A stretch of DNA of 64,000 nt, taken from assembly GCF_000426505.1 (NCBI RefSeq), contig NZ_AUFM01000011.1, positions 1,054,001 to 1,118,000 of the forward strand, given 5' to 3'. The stretch is from Nisaea denitrificans DSM 18348. GTDB lineage: Bacteria; Pseudomonadota; Alphaproteobacteria; Thalassobaculales; Thalassobaculaceae. Below, piece after piece: positions 1 to 9,593 of this stretch. Below the pieces are notes generated by a model. That model did not search any database, was not told the DNA's origin, and saw only the letters and a list, made by a program, of their open reading frames with translations. Made by a program: the position numbers and the translations under genes. The number at the start of each line of letters is the position of its first letter. Positions within the stretch are counted from its first letter, which is position 1.

Positions 1-174
1 TATCTGGGCGTTACCGACAATGCGAAATCCGTCATAAGAGCCGCAATGTCCGCGTCTGTTACAGTCTTTGCCCCCGGCGGTCTTTCCGGCCGTATCAGCA
101 GCGTCGGCAACGCGGCGGCCATCGTCGCCTTCCTGCTGCTCGTGGCATTGATTGTCAGCTACTCGGCTGTCTGA
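1..174 (+). CDS. C-terminal end of a membrane protein, truncated by the window edge
   Basis: An open frame runs from the first base to a TGA at 172-174 and gives the last 57 residues of a protein. The final ~20 residues (AAIVAFLLLVALIVSYSAV) form a clear hydrophobic segment, so the protein ends in a membrane helix almost at its C-terminus. The stretch before it is small-residue rich and has no motif I recognise. The start and most of the protein lie outside the window, so the family cannot be named. It is read in the same direction as the coxG-like gene 133 bases downstream; whether they are co-transcribed cannot be told. Confidence 0.6.
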   Translation, partial: YLGVTDNAKSVIRAAMSASVTVFAPGGLSGRISSVGNAAAIVAFLLLVALIVSYSAV

Positions 175-306
175 TTTTCCGATCAGGTTTGACGGCGCAC
201 CGTTCCGGATCGATCCCTCACGGCCTAGCCGGTCTGGAACGGGGGCCGGAAAGATGATAATGGCAACACTGCGGGTTAATTCCCCTCTCAAGAAAGGTTC
301 ACCGCC

Positions 307-942
307 ATGGACATGACTGGCGAATATCTCGTCCCGGCGCCGAAGCAGGCGGTCTGGGAAGCGCTGAACGACCCCGAAATACTCAAGCAGTGCATCCCCG
401 GCTGCGAAGAGGTCAACAAGACCTCGGATACGGGTTTCGATGCCAAGGTTTCGGCCAAGGTCGGCCCGGTGAAAGCGAAATTCGCCGGTGCGGTAACCCT
501 GTCGGACATCGATCCGCCGAACGGCTACACAATCAGTGGCGAAGGCAAGGGCGGCGCGGCCGGTTTTGCCAAGGGCGGCGCAAAGGTCGCGCTTTCCGAA
601 GCCGAGGGCGGAACGCTGCTGAAGTATGAAGTGAATGCTCAGGTCGGCGGCAAACTTGCGCAGATCGGCGCACGCCTGATCGACTCGACCGCAAAGAAAA
701 TGGCGAACGATTTCTTCAAGACCTTCAGCGAAGTCGTCGGTGCGGCATCCGGCGCAACTGAAATTCCGGCCGCCGAAACTGCGGCGCCGACTGCTCCTGA
801 CCACGGAAAGGAAAAAGCGATGAGTAACAATGGTGTTCCTGCCGAAAACGAGTATCACAGCCTGCACTGGATGGCGATCCTGACCGCTGGCCTCGCCGTC
901 GCGAGCCTCGTCTGGTTCGCAATGCAGGGTCTCGACTTCTAG
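307..942 (+). CDS. coxG: CoxG-like SRPBCC protein with C-terminal membrane anchor
   Basis: A 211-residue protein. Residues 1-145 look like the CoxG/SRPBCC fold: MDMTGEYLVPAPKQAVWEAL start, PEILKQCIPGCE near 28-39, and a sandwich rich in Gly and Lys (KGGAAGFAKGGAKVALSEAE). An Ala/Thr/Pro-rich linker follows at ~148-165, then one membrane helix at ~188-207 (MAILTAGLAVASLVWFAM). Family knowledge: CoxG proteins tether CO dehydrogenase-type molybdenum hydroxylases to the inner membrane and help pass electrons to quinone. It lies just upstream of genes for all three hydroxylase subunits, which supports that role here. A strong terminator separates it from coxS, so it may be its own transcript. The ATG at 307 follows an AAGAAAGG-type ribosome site. 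The physiological substrate of the partner enzyme is unknown. Confidence 0.85.
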   Translation: MDMTGEYLVPAPKQAVWEALNDPEILKQCIPGCEEVNKTSDTGFDAKVSAKVGPVKAKFAGAVTLSDIDPPNGYTISGEGKGGAAGFAKGGAKVALSEAEGGTLLKYEVNAQVGGKLAQIGARLIDSTAKKMANDFFKTFSEVVGAASGATEIPAAETAAPTAPDHGKEKAMSNNGVPAENEYHSLHWMAILTAGLAVASLVWFAMQGLDF

Positions 943-982
943 TCTGACAGGAATATCCGCCGGTCAAATTCCGGACGGAGAG

Positions 983-1017
983 AAACGGCGCGAGTTCGAA
1001 ATTCGCGCCGTTTTTTT
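983..1017 (+). terminator. Rho-independent terminator after coxG
   Basis: Left arm AAACGGCGCGA (983-993) pairs with TCGCGCCGTTT (1003-1013), with the stem extendable by GT/AT pairs, and seven T residues follow (1011-1017). It is a textbook intrinsic terminator 41 bases after the coxG stop. The remaining ~225 bases before coxS carry no gene and probably hold the coxSLM promoter, though no clear -35/-10 pair was recognised. Confidence 0.85.
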
Positions 1018-1242
1018 GTGCCCGAATTTCACGATCGAGCATGAAGTATCTGCTCAATTTGCAGACAGACAGGTTTCCCCGGTCCCTGATTTCAGTGCTT
1101 CTCCTATCCCCGCTTGACCTTGAACCGAACGGCGGAGAGACTGATCCGCGAAGTCGAAATATCCAATCATTCGACACAGTCGGAACCTTGAAGTCCAGGA
1201 GCCGGCAAACGGCGCCTTGAAGAGATAACTGGGAGAGAGCCT

Positions 1243-1701
<459 letters not shown>

Positions 1702-1767
1702 AGAGAACACGCATAAAACGCTCCAAAAGACAGGCAGAACAACTGCCATGCGAAACGGGAGGATAGA

Positions 1768-4131
1768 ATGCCGGACGGAACCACGGGTACGGGCATAGGC
1801 GCGGCCGTAAAACGCGTTGAGGATTTCAGATTTTTGACAGGCAAGGGCAACTACACGGACGATATCAATCGCCCGGGTCAGTCCTTCGCCTACATCCTGC
1901 GCAGCCCGCATGCGCATGCAAAGATCACCTCGATCGACAGCTCTGCGGCCAAGGCTGCAGCAGGCGTGTTGGCCGTCTTCACTGGTGAGGACATGCAGGT
2001 CGGCTCCCTGCCCTGCGGCTGGCAGATCCATTCCAAGGACGGCTCACCAATGCTAGAGCCGGAACATCCGCCGCTCGCCAAGGGCAAGGTCCGCTATGTC
2101 GGCGATCAGGTCGCCGTCGTGATTGCAGACACCTACAGTCAGGCGAAAGATGCGGCGGAGAGCATCGTCGTCAACTACGAGGTCCTGCCTGCTGCCGTCA
2201 GCATGTCCGACGCCCTGACCGACAAGTCTCTGGTGCATGACGATATCGGCTCAAACCTCTGCTTTGACTGGGAAATAGGCGACGAGGCCGCAGTCGACGA
2301 GGCCATGTCCAAAGCCGCGCATATCACCAAGATCGATCTGGTGAATAACCGCCTGGTCCCGAATGCGATGGAGCCCCGCGCCGCAGTCGGCGAATTCGAC
2401 GCCGCGACAGGCGAATATACGCTCTACACCACCAGTCAGAACCCGCATGTCATCCGTCTGCTGATGGGCGCCTTCGTGCTGTCCATTCCCGAGCACAAGC
2501 TCAGAGTGGTGGCACCGGATGTCGGCGGCGGTTTCGGCTCCAAGATCTATCATTATGCCGAAGAAGCCATCGTCACCTGGGCGGCGCCGAAAATCGGTCG
2601 GCCGATCAAATGGGTAGCCGACCGCAGCGAGGCCTTTATCTCTGACGCGCATGGCCGGGACCAGATCAACCACGCTGAACTCGCCTTGGATGCTAACGGC
2701 AAATTCCTTGCGTTGAAGGTTCAGACCCAGGCCAATATGGGTGCCTATCTCTCGACCTTCGCGCCCTGTGTGCCGACTTATCTCTCCGCCACCCTGCTTG
2801 CCGGCACCTACACAACGCCGGCGATCCACGCCAACGTGAAGGCAATCTTCACCAACACCGTGCCGGTAGACGCCTACCGCGGTGCAGGCCGTCCGGAATC
2901 GACCTACCTGATCGAGCGTATCGTCGATCAGGCAGCACGCGAGACCGGGATCGACAAGGTGGAAATCCGTCGCCGGAACTTCATCCCGGCCGATGCCTTC
3001 CCGTATCAGACGCCGGTGGCCCTGCAATATGACAGCGGTGACTATGAAGCGACCCTGTCTTCTGCCACCAAGCTTGCCGATGTTGCAGGTTTTGCCGCCC
3101 GAAAGGCGGAAGCCGCCAGCCGGGGCAAGCTCCGGGGCATGGGGTATTCGACATATCTTGAGGCTTGCGGCATCGCGCCGTCGGCCGTTGTCGGCTCTCT
3201 CGGTGCCCGTGCAGGCCTTTACGAGTCCGCCGAGGTCCGCGTGCACCCGACAGGCTCCGTGACCGTCTTCACAGGCACGCACAGCCATGGTCAGGGGCAC
3301 GAAACGACCTTTGCGCAGCTTGTCTCCGACCGGCTTGGTCTGCCGATGGAGAATATCGAGATCAGTCACGGCGACACCAACAAGGTGCAGTTCGGTATGG
3401 GAACCTACGGGTCCCGCTCCCTCGCCGTTGGTGGCGAGGCGCTGATCCGGGCCGTAGACAAGATCATCGACAAGGCAAAGAAGATCGCGGCCCATGTGCT
3501 CGAGGCTTCAGCCGACGATATCGAGTTCAAGGACGGCAATTTCACCGTCGCCGGCACTGACCGCTCCATGGCTTTCGGCGAGGTCGCCCTCACCGCCTAT
3601 GTGCCCCACAACTTCCCGCACGACGAGCTGGAGCCGGGCCTCGACGAAAAAGCCTTCTACGATCCAGCCAACTTCACCTACCCCGGCGGCTGCCATATCT
3701 GCGAGGTCGAGATCGATCCGGAGACCGGCGTTACCGAGGTGATCAAGTTCACCGCAGTGGATGACGTCGGGCGGGTGATCAATCCGATGATCGTCGAGGG
3801 TCAGGTGCATGGCGGTGTCGCCCAGGGAATTGGGCAGGCGCTGCTTGAATATGCGGCGTATGATGAAAACGGCCAGCTCGTGACAGGTTCCTTTATGGAT
3901 TACACGATGCCGCGTGCCGACAATTTCCCCAAATTCGATGTGACAACGGAAGGCACGCTCTGCACCCACAACACGCTTGGTGTTAAAGGTGTTGGAGAAG
4001 TCGGGGCCATTGGCTCTCCGCCCGCTGTTATCAATGCGGTTATCGATGCGCTCTGGGACCGTGGTGTACGGGACATGAGCATGCCGGCAACGCCGGAAAA
4101 GGTATGGTCGGCCCTACAGGCCGCCGAGTAA
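1768..4131 (+). CDS. coxL: Molybdenum hydroxylase large subunit, form II CoxL type
   Basis: A 787-residue molybdopterin-binding catalytic subunit. The active-site loop reads AYRGAGR at residues 369-375, the signature of form II CoxL-like enzymes; form I CO dehydrogenases have AYXCSFR with the Cys that bridges Cu to Mo. That Cys is absent here. The cofactor loop VGGGFGSK lies near residues 251-258, and the base-catalyst motif GVGE places the conserved Glu at residue 744. The ATG follows an excellent GGGAGGA site. Form II enzymes have doubtful or no CO oxidation in many bacteria and may hydroxylate other small molecules. No coxD/E/F-type maturation genes follow in this window, so maturation factors must come from elsewhere or be dispensable. 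Confidence 0.93.
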   Translation: MPDGTTGTGIGAAVKRVEDFRFLTGKGNYTDDINRPGQSFAYILRSPHAHAKITSIDSSAAKAAAGVLAVFTGEDMQVGSLPCGWQIHSKDGSPMLEPEHPPLAKGKVRYVGDQVAVVIADTYSQAKDAAESIVVNYEVLPAAVSMSDALTDKSLVHDDIGSNLCFDWEIGDEAAVDEAMSKAAHITKIDLVNNRLVPNAMEPRAAVGEFDAATGEYTLYTTSQNPHVIRLLMGAFVLSIPEHKLRVVAPDVGGGFGSKIYHYAEEAIVTWAAPKIGRPIKWVADRSEAFISDAHGRDQINHAELALDANGKFLALKVQTQANMGAYLSTFAPCVPTYLSATLLAGTYTTPAIHANVKAIFTNTVPVDAYRGAGRPESTYLIERIVDQAARETGIDKVEIRRRNFIPADAFPYQTPVALQYDSGDYEATLSSATKLADVAGFAARKAEAASRGKLRGMGYSTYLEACGIAPSAVVGSLGARAGLYESAEVRVHPTGSVTVFTGTHSHGQGHETTFAQLVSDRLGLPMENIEISHGDTNKVQFGMGTYGSRSLAVGGEALIRAVDKIIDKAKKIAAHVLEASADDIEFKDGNFTVAGTDRSMAFGEVALTAYVPHNFPHDELEPGLDEKAFYDPANFTYPGGCHICEVEIDPETGVTEVIKFTAVDDVGRVINPMIVEGQVHGGVAQGIGQALLEYAAYDENGQLVTGSFMDYTMPRADNFPKFDVTTEGTLCTHNTLGVKGVGEVGAIGSPPAVINAVIDALWDRGVRDMSMPATPEKVWSALQAAE

Positions 4132-4159
4132 GCGAAAGCCAGGAAGGAAGACTCAAAAG

Positions 4160-4954
4160 ATGTACGAGTTCGAACATCATAAACCGGCCAGCGTCGCAGA
4201 TGCGGCGAGTGCCATGAAGGGTGCGGATGACGGTAAGCTGCTCGCTGGCGGCCAGACCATGATCCCGACACTGAAACAGCGGCTTGCCAGCCCGTCCGAT
4301 CTGGTCGATCTCAGCGGCATCGCGGAGCTGAAAGGCATCACTGTCAGTGGAGGCACCGTCACAATCGGCGCCATGACGAACCACGCAGCGGTCGCCGCTT
4401 CCGCCGATATCAAATCCGCCCTGCCCGCGCTTGCGGAACTTGCGGACCATATCGGTGACGCCCAGGTCCGGAACCGGGGCACCATTGGCGGCTCTGTCGC
4501 GAACAACGACCCGGCAGCGGATTATCCGGCGGCCTGCCTCGCGCTTGGCGCAACGATCCACACCAGCCAGCGTGACATTGCAGCGGACGACTTCTTCACC
4601 GGTCTGTTCGAGACGGCCCTTGAGGATGACGAGATCATCACCAAGATCTCCTTCCCGGTGGCGAGCAAGGCGGCTTACGTGAAGTTCCCGAACCCGGCCT
4701 CGCGTTATGCGCTGGTCGGTGTCTTCGTGGCAGACGGTCCGGCAGGTATCCGCGTTGCGGTAACCGGCGCCGGTCAGGATGGCGTGTTCCGCGTGCCGGA
4801 GATGGAAAGTGCTCTTTCAAGCAACTTCTCTGCCGATGCACTCGCCAATGTGAAGGTTTCCGCGGATAACCTGAATGCGGATATCCACGCCAGCGCCGAT
4901 TATCGCGCACATTTGATTACCGTGATGGCGAAACGGGCCGTCGCAAAGATCTGA
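4160..4954 (+). CDS. coxM: Molybdenum hydroxylase medium FAD-binding subunit (CoxM-like)
   Basis: A 264-residue FAD-binding subunit. The two flavin motifs are visible: AGGQT at residues 29-33 and TIGGS at 108-112, the latter followed by [12 protein letters not shown]. The C-terminal third matches the usual small CO-dehydrogenase flavoprotein C-domain. It accepts electrons from CoxS and hands them to the acceptor, probably membrane quinone if the CoxG-like protein tethers the complex. It begins 28 bases after coxL with an AGGAAGGA ribosome site and is the last gene of the unit. The length is near the low end of the family (~265-290), with no sign of truncation. Confidence 0.92.
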   Translation: MYEFEHHKPASVADAASAMKGADDGKLLAGGQTMIPTLKQRLASPSDLVDLSGIAELKGITVSGGTVTIGAMTNHAAVAASADIKSALPALAELADHIGDAQVRNRGTIGGSVANNDPAADYPAACLALGATIHTSQRDIAADDFFTGLFETALEDDEIITKISFPVASKAAYVKFPNPASRYALVGVFVADGPAGIRVAVTGAGQDGVFRVPEMESALSSNFSADALANVKVSADNLNADIHASADYRAHLITVMAKRAVAKI

Positions 4955-4978
4955 TAAGGCTTACATCCAGACTATCGG

Positions 4979-5010
4979 AAGCCCCCGGCACAATGTGGCC
5001 GGGGGCTTTT
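4979..5010 (+). terminator. Strong hairpin terminator after coxM
   Basis: Perfect 11-bp stem: AAGCCCCCGGC (4979-4989) with GCCGGGGGCTT (4998-5008), followed by a T run. It lies between the convergent coxM and the receiver-like gene. On the minus strand the stem is also followed by T-poor sequence, so it mainly serves coxSLM. Confidence 0.85.
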
Positions 5011-5021
5011 CATTTCCGCTG

Positions 5022-5987
5022 TCAGGAAGCCGGCCGGGTGCGCCGTTCGTTGTAGCTGGATATTGCGCTGCTGATCTGCCCGACGAGATCGCTGGTCTCC
5101 TCGCTCGGGAAGAAGGCCTCAAGGATCGCACGCGCTAGCGGCTTAAGCAGCTCAACGTCGTCCGGAGCGGCTTTATCCGGTTCTGCCGCGATCCGGCTCG
5201 ACAGCTTGTGCAGCGATTTGCAGAGCTGAGACACAGGTTCATACTTGGTGTTCTCGAGCCGCTGGACCGCCTCCCCACTCATTGACGCCAGACGATCCAG
5301 GTTTTTCGTCAGTTCTGCGTCGAACTCTCCAACGCCGAATTCCGGCAGGATAAGGTCGACCAGAAAGGAAATCTGGAAGCCAATCCGGCGCAGCTTTTCC
5401 TCTGTGATCTCGGTATTGCTTTTCGCAATCTGCTCTTTGATGCCCGCCACATCGACTTTCTCGCCTTCCTGACGCATACGCAGGGTATTCGGCGGCTGAA
5501 ATGTCGGAATGTCGCTCTTTCGGCTGGGGTCACGACGCCGTTCCGGACCGATATAATCACTGGTCACGATGAATGGCTTACGGTCCGTGATCATCTTCTG
5601 GATGCGTTCAAGCAACTGCCCTGTCGAATAGGGAGCCACTATCAGGTCATCCACACCGCAATTTATCGCAGCGCGGATAGAATCAGGATCATTGGCCCAG
5701 GTCGTCATGATCGTCACGACAAAGGGGTTTTCACCAAGATCACCGCTCCGGATGTCCTTTACGGTCTGGATCGCGGCGCCTTCATCCAAGGCATGATCGG
5801 CGACGATCAGATCCGGAATTCCGGACAATGTCCAAACGCGCAGTTCCTCGTCGGACCTGATCCATTCGGTGTCCAGATAGCCTATGCTCATCAGCTCTGA
5901 CCGCACAGGAAGCAAGACTTGCCGGTTCTTACCGCACAGTGCGATACGAATTCGAGCCAGGTCCGCCTTTGCCGCATCGTTGCTCAT
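5022..5987 (-). CDS. Receiver-domain-like protein with degenerate phosphorylation site and helical C-terminus
   Basis: A 321-residue protein. Residues ~12-130 resemble a CheY-like receiver: hydrophobic strand then PDLIVADH with Asp64 at the phospho-acceptor position, conserved Thr at 95/96, and the last strand LIVAPYS. The Lys that normally precedes Pro in this last motif is replaced by Ala118, and the usual N-terminal acidic pair is missing, so phosphorylation chemistry is doubtful. A GPERRRDPSR linker near 145-155 is followed by a helical region of ~160 residues with no output DNA-binding motif seen. It may be a pseudo-receiver that signals by protein contact. It stands alone, convergent with coxM; the 120 bases upstream of it hold no gene. 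Confidence 0.7.
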   Translation of the reverse strand: MSNDAAKADLARIRIALCGKNRQVLLPVRSELMSIGYLDTEWIRSDEELRVWTLSGIPDLIVADHALDEGAAIQTVKDIRSGDLGENPFVVTIMTTWANDPDSIRAAINCGVDDLIVAPYSTGQLLERIQKMITDRKPFIVTSDYIGPERRRDPSRKSDIPTFQPPNTLRMRQEGEKVDVAGIKEQIAKSNTEITEEKLRRIGFQISFLVDLILPEFGVGEFDAELTKNLDRLASMSGEAVQRLENTKYEPVSQLCKSLHKLSSRIAAEPDKAAPDDVELLKPLARAILEAFFPSEETSDLVGQISSAISSYNERRTRPAS

Positions 5988-6107
5988 AGACTACCTAATC
6001 GGCACAGCGCCGGACCGAGTTGTCGCCCACTGATTCCAGAATTTTGAGCGGAAATCAGTTCTAATTACCTCACATTTGTGTACCCGATGGTGCGTCCGCG
6101 TCAAACT

Positions 6108-6914
6108 TTACTGAAAACATCCCAGAAATTCGCCAATTAAATCAATCTGTTTATCCAACATGTGGCGGCCAAACTGAACTTTGCAGCCGCTGGATAGCGC
6201 TGATTCGAGAAGGCGTGTCCGTTCCGGGATCATGATGATTTCAGCCACAAGCACGTCCGGCTGGAGAAACTTTGCATCGATCGGCAGAGGGTCACCATCA
6301 TGCAATCCGGCAGACGTGGTGTTGACCACGATCTCGCACCCGTCCGGCTCCGCCGCGCCGACCGAAATCGGGACATCCGGATAAGCGGCAGAAACAGCCG
6401 CCGCAAGTTCTTCAGCCTTTACCCGTGTCCGATTGTGGATCACGAGCCTAGAGACGCCGGCATCGGCAAGGGCGAAAGCAATCGCCCGCCCGGCCCCTCC
6501 GGCCCCCAGTTGCAGCACGGAACGCCCTGCGACCTCATGCCCTTCCGCGCGCATGCCGGCAACAAAGCCCGCACCGTCGAAATTGTCGCCGATCATCCGG
6601 CGTTGCTCATCAAAGCGAACGGCATTGACGGCCCCGACGAGGCGGCCCTGCCGGCCGACCTCGTCACACAGCTCCATGATCGTGAGTTTGTGCGGAACGG
6701 TGACCGCCAGCCCGCCGAAATTGGGCTGTGCCTTCAATCCATCCAGCACAGTCTCCAACCGGTCGGATGGGGCATGCACGGGCACCATGACGGCATCCGT
6801 GCCTTTTGCCTCGAACAACGGGTTGAAGACCATCGGCGCCCGCACATGGGCGATCGGGTCGGCAATGACACCGAAAACGCGCGTCGTACCGGTGATATCG
6901 AGTGTTGCGGACAT
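6108..6914 (-). CDS. AroE-like (shikimate dehydrogenase family) NAD(P)-dependent oxidoreductase
   Basis: A 268-residue member of the shikimate/quinate dehydrogenase fold. The catalytic Lys76 (VTVPHK) and Asp113 (GDNFDGAGF, family NTDxxG) are kept, and the nucleotide loop GAGGAGRA spans 137-144. The N-terminal substrate motif, usually S-x-S, reads DPIAHVRAP at 19-27 with neither Ser present, and the Thr before the catalytic Asp is Phe. In true shikimate dehydrogenases those residues hold the shikimate carboxylate and hydroxyls, so another substrate is likely. It begins five bases after the BKACE gene, so the two are almost certainly one transcript and probably one pathway. It should not be named aroE without a biochemical test. 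Confidence 0.8.
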   Translation of the reverse strand: MSATLDITGTTRVFGVIADPIAHVRAPMVFNPLFEAKGTDAVMVPVHAPSDRLETVLDGLKAQPNFGGLAVTVPHKLTIMELCDEVGRQGRLVGAVNAVRFDEQRRMIGDNFDGAGFVAGMRAEGHEVAGRSVLQLGAGGAGRAIAFALADAGVSRLVIHNRTRVKAEELAAAVSAAYPDVPISVGAAEPDGCEIVVNTTSAGLHDGDPLPIDAKFLQPDVLVAEIIMIPERTRLLESALSSGCKVQFGRHMLDKQIDLIGEFLGCFQ

Positions 6915-6919
6915 GGGGA

Positions 6920-7858
6920 CTAGAACTTCACCATGTCGCCGCCCTTGAGCGCCAGCATCTCGCGGGCTTCCGCCGGCGTGGCAACCTCAAGCGAGAGATC
7001 CTCGACAATGCGCCGGATCTTGGCCACCTGATCGGCATTGCTCTCGGCCAGCTTGCCCTTGGAAATGAACAGGCTGTCCTCGAGCCCGACACGGACGTTC
7101 CCGCCGAGCATGGCCGCCATGGTGCAGAAATTCATCTGGTGACGGCCGGCTGCCAGCACGGACCATTCGTAATCGTCGCCGAACAGCTTGTTTGCGATCC
7201 GGCGCATATGCATGAGGTTTTCCTCATCCGCACCGATTCCCCCCAGAATACCGAAGATCGTCTGCACGAAGAACGGCGGCTTCACCAAGCCGCGGTCCGC
7301 GAAATGCGCCAGCGTATAAAGATGGCCGACATCGTAGCATTCGAACTCGAAGCGCACGCCATGGCCCTCGCCGAGTTCTTTCAGAATGTACTCGATGTCC
7401 TTGAATGTGTTCCGGAAAATGAAATCACGCGAGTTCTCGAGGAACTGCGGCTCCCAAGGGTGCTGGAAGTCCTTCATCTTGTCGAGGATCGGGAACAGTC
7501 CGAAATTCATCGAGCCCATATTGAGAGAAGTCATCTCCGGGCTCGCCCTGAATGCAGCCGCGAGGCGCTCTTCCAAGCTCATGCCGTGTCCGCCGCCCGT
7601 GGTGATGTTCACGACTGCATCGCAGGACTGTTTGATCCGCGGCAGGAACTTCATGAACATGTCCGGATCCGGCGTCGGGCTGCCGTCTTCGGGATTACGG
7701 GCGTGAAGGTGCAGGATAGATGCCCCGGCTTCCGCCGCCGCAATCGCGTCGGTCGCAATCTCGTCCGGCGTGATCGGCAGATGCGGGCTCATTGTCGGTG
7801 TATGAATAGAGCCTGTGACCGCGCAGGAGATGATCACTTTCTTACTTGCCGGCGCCAT
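6920..7858 (-). CDS. BKACE family beta-keto acid cleavage enzyme (DUF849)
   Basis: A 312-residue protein of the 3-keto-5-aminohexanoate cleavage (BKACE, DUF849) family: ISCAVTG at the N-terminus, the zinc-site pair HLHAR (His50, His52), ITTGGG near 85, and the C-terminal AGRHQMN region. These zinc enzymes transfer an acetyl unit from a beta-keto acid to acetyl-CoA, giving acetoacetate and a new CoA ester; substrates range from 3-keto-5-aminohexanoate to dehydrocarnitine. The ATG has a GGAGGAAG ribosome site. The AroE-like gene follows immediately, suggesting that a dehydrogenase step makes or uses the keto substrate. Which BKACE subgroup this is cannot be decided by eye. Confidence 0.9.
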   Translation of the reverse strand: MAPASKKVIISCAVTGSIHTPTMSPHLPITPDEIATDAIAAAEAGASILHLHARNPEDGSPTPDPDMFMKFLPRIKQSCDAVVNITTGGGHGMSLEERLAAAFRASPEMTSLNMGSMNFGLFPILDKMKDFQHPWEPQFLENSRDFIFRNTFKDIEYILKELGEGHGVRFEFECYDVGHLYTLAHFADRGLVKPPFFVQTIFGILGGIGADEENLMHMRRIANKLFGDDYEWSVLAAGRHQMNFCTMAAMLGGNVRVGLEDSLFISKGKLAESNADQVAKIRRIVEDLSLEVATPAEAREMLALKGGDMVKF

Positions 7859-8044
7859 TGCTTCCTCCAGATTTTTTCAATTCGATTAACTGCTTGGAAG
7901 CTACTCCCGGCACTGGCTGTTTGAAAGGGCCTGTCAGGAAAAAATAATTTATTAGCGGCAATCGCGACGGATTTCCTGCCGGGCCCCGTTTTATGAATAT
8001 CCCGTTCACTGGAGACGGGACAGTCCAGCAAAGGAACTGACGAA

Positions 8045-8545
8045 ATGAAGAAGCTTTTTGCGGTCGCCCTGCTCGGCACCATCGCCCTCACCCCGGTGCT
8101 TGCACATAGCCAAGGCATGAGAAGCGGACATGGCGGCGAAGCCTTCAAGGCACAGATGCTTGAGCGCTTCAAAGCGGCCGACGAGAACGGCGACGAGTCG
8201 CTGACCAGGGCCGAGATCTACCAGTCCCATGGCAAGCGCGCTGCCGAGATCGACACCAACGATGACGGTGTGATCGGTGTCGAGGAAATTGACGCTGCCC
8301 GGAAAGAAATGCGCCTGAAACGTCAACAGCGCATGCTGAACCGGATGGACACCGACGGCGACGGTGTGGTCAGCACCGATGAATTCGCCCGCTCGGGTAC
8401 CATGCGGATGCAGCATATGGATCACGACCGGGATGGTGTGGTCACACTGGATGAAGCCACAACTCCGCCGATGCAGAAGCGTGGCATGCATCATGGCAAA
8501 CGGTTCGGCGGGATGTCCGCTGGCAAGATGGAATGCCCGCGCTAG
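8045..8545 (+). CDS. Secreted EF-hand protein with four calcium-binding loops
   Basis: A 166-residue protein with a signal peptide at 1-22 (KKLFAVALLGTIALTPVLA) and four EF-hand loops: DENGDESLTRAE, DTNDDGVIGVEE, DTDGDGVVSTDE and DHDRDGVVTLDE. The end is rich in Met, His and Gly (MQKRGMHHGKRFGGM), which could bind a soft metal. It should be exported to the periplasm. The next gene, an ECF sigma factor, starts 29 bases later on the same strand, so it may belong to the signalling operon. The 186-base gap upstream holds a small CCCGT/ACGGG hairpin (8001-8019) and probably the operon promoter. The calcium-binding call is firm; function is unknown. Confidence 0.88.
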   Translation: MKKLFAVALLGTIALTPVLAHSQGMRSGHGGEAFKAQMLERFKAADENGDESLTRAEIYQSHGKRAAEIDTNDDGVIGVEEIDAARKEMRLKRQQRMLNRMDTDGDGVVSTDEFARSGTMRMQHMDHDRDGVVTLDEATTPPMQKRGMHHGKRFGGMSAGKMECPR

Positions 8546-8574
8546 ACTTGTAATAGCGGTTCGCAAAGTCGGGA

Positions 8575-9150
8575 ATGTGCATGCTCGAGTCGGATAATGA
8601 TCTGCTTTGTCTCGTCGCCGATGGCGGCGAGACAGCCTTCAGCAGACTCGTCCTGCGCCATCAAAGGCCAATATCTGCCTTTGCCTACCGTATGCTCGGG
8701 AGCCAGAGCGAGGCCGAGGAGATTTCGCAAGAAACCTTCGGCCGAGTCTGGTCCCATGCACCCCGGTGGAGCCCCGATGGGAAAGCAAAGTCCTGGATCT
8801 ACCGGATCGCCCACAATCTATGCATCGACCGCTTGAGAGCCCGGCGCGTAACGGTCGATATCGCAGATCAGGAAATCGAGGACGGCAATCCCAATCCTGA
8901 ACAGACCCTCTCCCGAAAAAGAGCGGAGACGAGCGTGCGTGATGCGGTGGACCTTTTGCCGGAGCGACAGAGGGTCGCGATCTCGCTATTCCATCTCAAG
9001 GACATGACGGCAGATGAGGCGGCGGAAACGATGGATATCAGTATTGATGCTCTGGAATCATTGCTTCGGCGGGCACGGAAAAAGTTGAAAGAGATCATGC
9101 AGGACCAACAGTCCGGCACATATGAAAAAGCGGCTGTCGGAGAACACTGA
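8575..9150 (+). CDS. ECF-type RNA polymerase sigma factor
   Basis: A 191-residue sigma-70 family factor. Region 2 (about 20-85) contains AYRMLGSQSEAEEISQETF and KSWIYRIAHNLCIDRLR; region 4 (about 120-172) contains LPERQRVAISLFHLKDM and the recognition helix DISIDALESLLRRARKKL. It lacks regions 1 and 3, as ECF factors do. The stop TGA at 9148-9150 shares its A with the next gene's ATG, so it is translationally coupled to a single-pass membrane protein that is likely its anti-sigma. The presence of a periplasmic metal-sensor-like gene after that resembles the CnrH-CnrY-CnrX arrangement. Confidence 0.93.
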   Translation: MCMLESDNDLLCLVADGGETAFSRLVLRHQRPISAFAYRMLGSQSEAEEISQETFGRVWSHAPRWSPDGKAKSWIYRIAHNLCIDRLRARRVTVDIADQEIEDGNPNPEQTLSRKRAETSVRDAVDLLPERQRVAISLFHLKDMTADEAAETMDISIDALESLLRRARKKLKEIMQDQQSGTYEKAAVGEH

Positions 9151-9593
9151 TGACAAGCATGAGCGAAGCAAGATTCAGAGAGCTGACAGATGCCTTTGGA
9201 AGCGATCCGTCGAAATGGCCCGAACGGGAACGTTCTCTGGCGCTCCAACTTCTGGAGGCTCATCCGGCGCTCGGTGCCATCCTCGACGAAGCTGCGGCTC
9301 TGGATTTCGAACTCGACGCCATCATGGCTGCCCCGGGAATAGCCATTGCTCCGTCGCCAGCCGAAGTCCGCGCGCCAGCAAATCTGAACCTGAAAGGGCT
9401 GTTGAATGCATTCTGGCCGTTCGGTGGGTTGTGGCAGCCCGCAGCGGGGCTCGTTGCCGCAAGCGCCGCCGGGTTCATCGTCGGCATGACCTTCACGGAT
9501 CTGCCAGCAGAAACCACCACCACGGTGATAAGTGATCAAGTGACCATAGTTGAACGTGCACTGGGCGCGGACGTTGAGGAGAGTTTCCTATGA
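9150..9593 (+). CDS. Single-pass membrane protein, probable anti-sigma factor
   Basis: A 147-residue protein without a recognisable named domain. Residues 1-92 are predicted cytoplasmic and mostly helical (RFRELTDAFGSDPSKWPERE near the start), one membrane segment lies at ~97-115 (AGLVAASAAGFIVGMTF), and about 30 residues face the periplasm. Its start overlaps the sigma-factor stop by one base and its end overlaps the next gene by four bases (ATGA). Position, topology and coupling are those of an anti-sigma factor; the sequence itself does not show a ZAS zinc motif. It is longer than CnrY-type anti-sigmas. The role is inferred from context. Confidence 0.72.
   Translation: MTSMSEARFRELTDAFGSDPSKWPERERSLALQLLEAHPALGAILDEAAALDFELDAIMAAPGIAIAPSPAEVRAPANLNLKGLLNAFWPFGGLWQPAAGLVAASAAGFIVGMTFTDLPAETTTTVISDQVTIVERALGADVEESFL

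Noticed and set aside
2251-3495. Minus-strand open frame (414 codons) inside coxL
   Set aside because: Antisense shadow of a gene with intact catalytic motifs; no ribosome site or homology.
1768-4131. Calling the large subunit a form I, CO-oxidising dehydrogenase
   Set aside because: The loop is AYRGAGR and lacks the Cu-binding Cys of form I enzymes.
6108-6914. Naming the AroE-like gene aroE
   Set aside because: Substrate-binding Ser residues are absent and it is paired with a BKACE gene, not aromatic biosynthesis genes.
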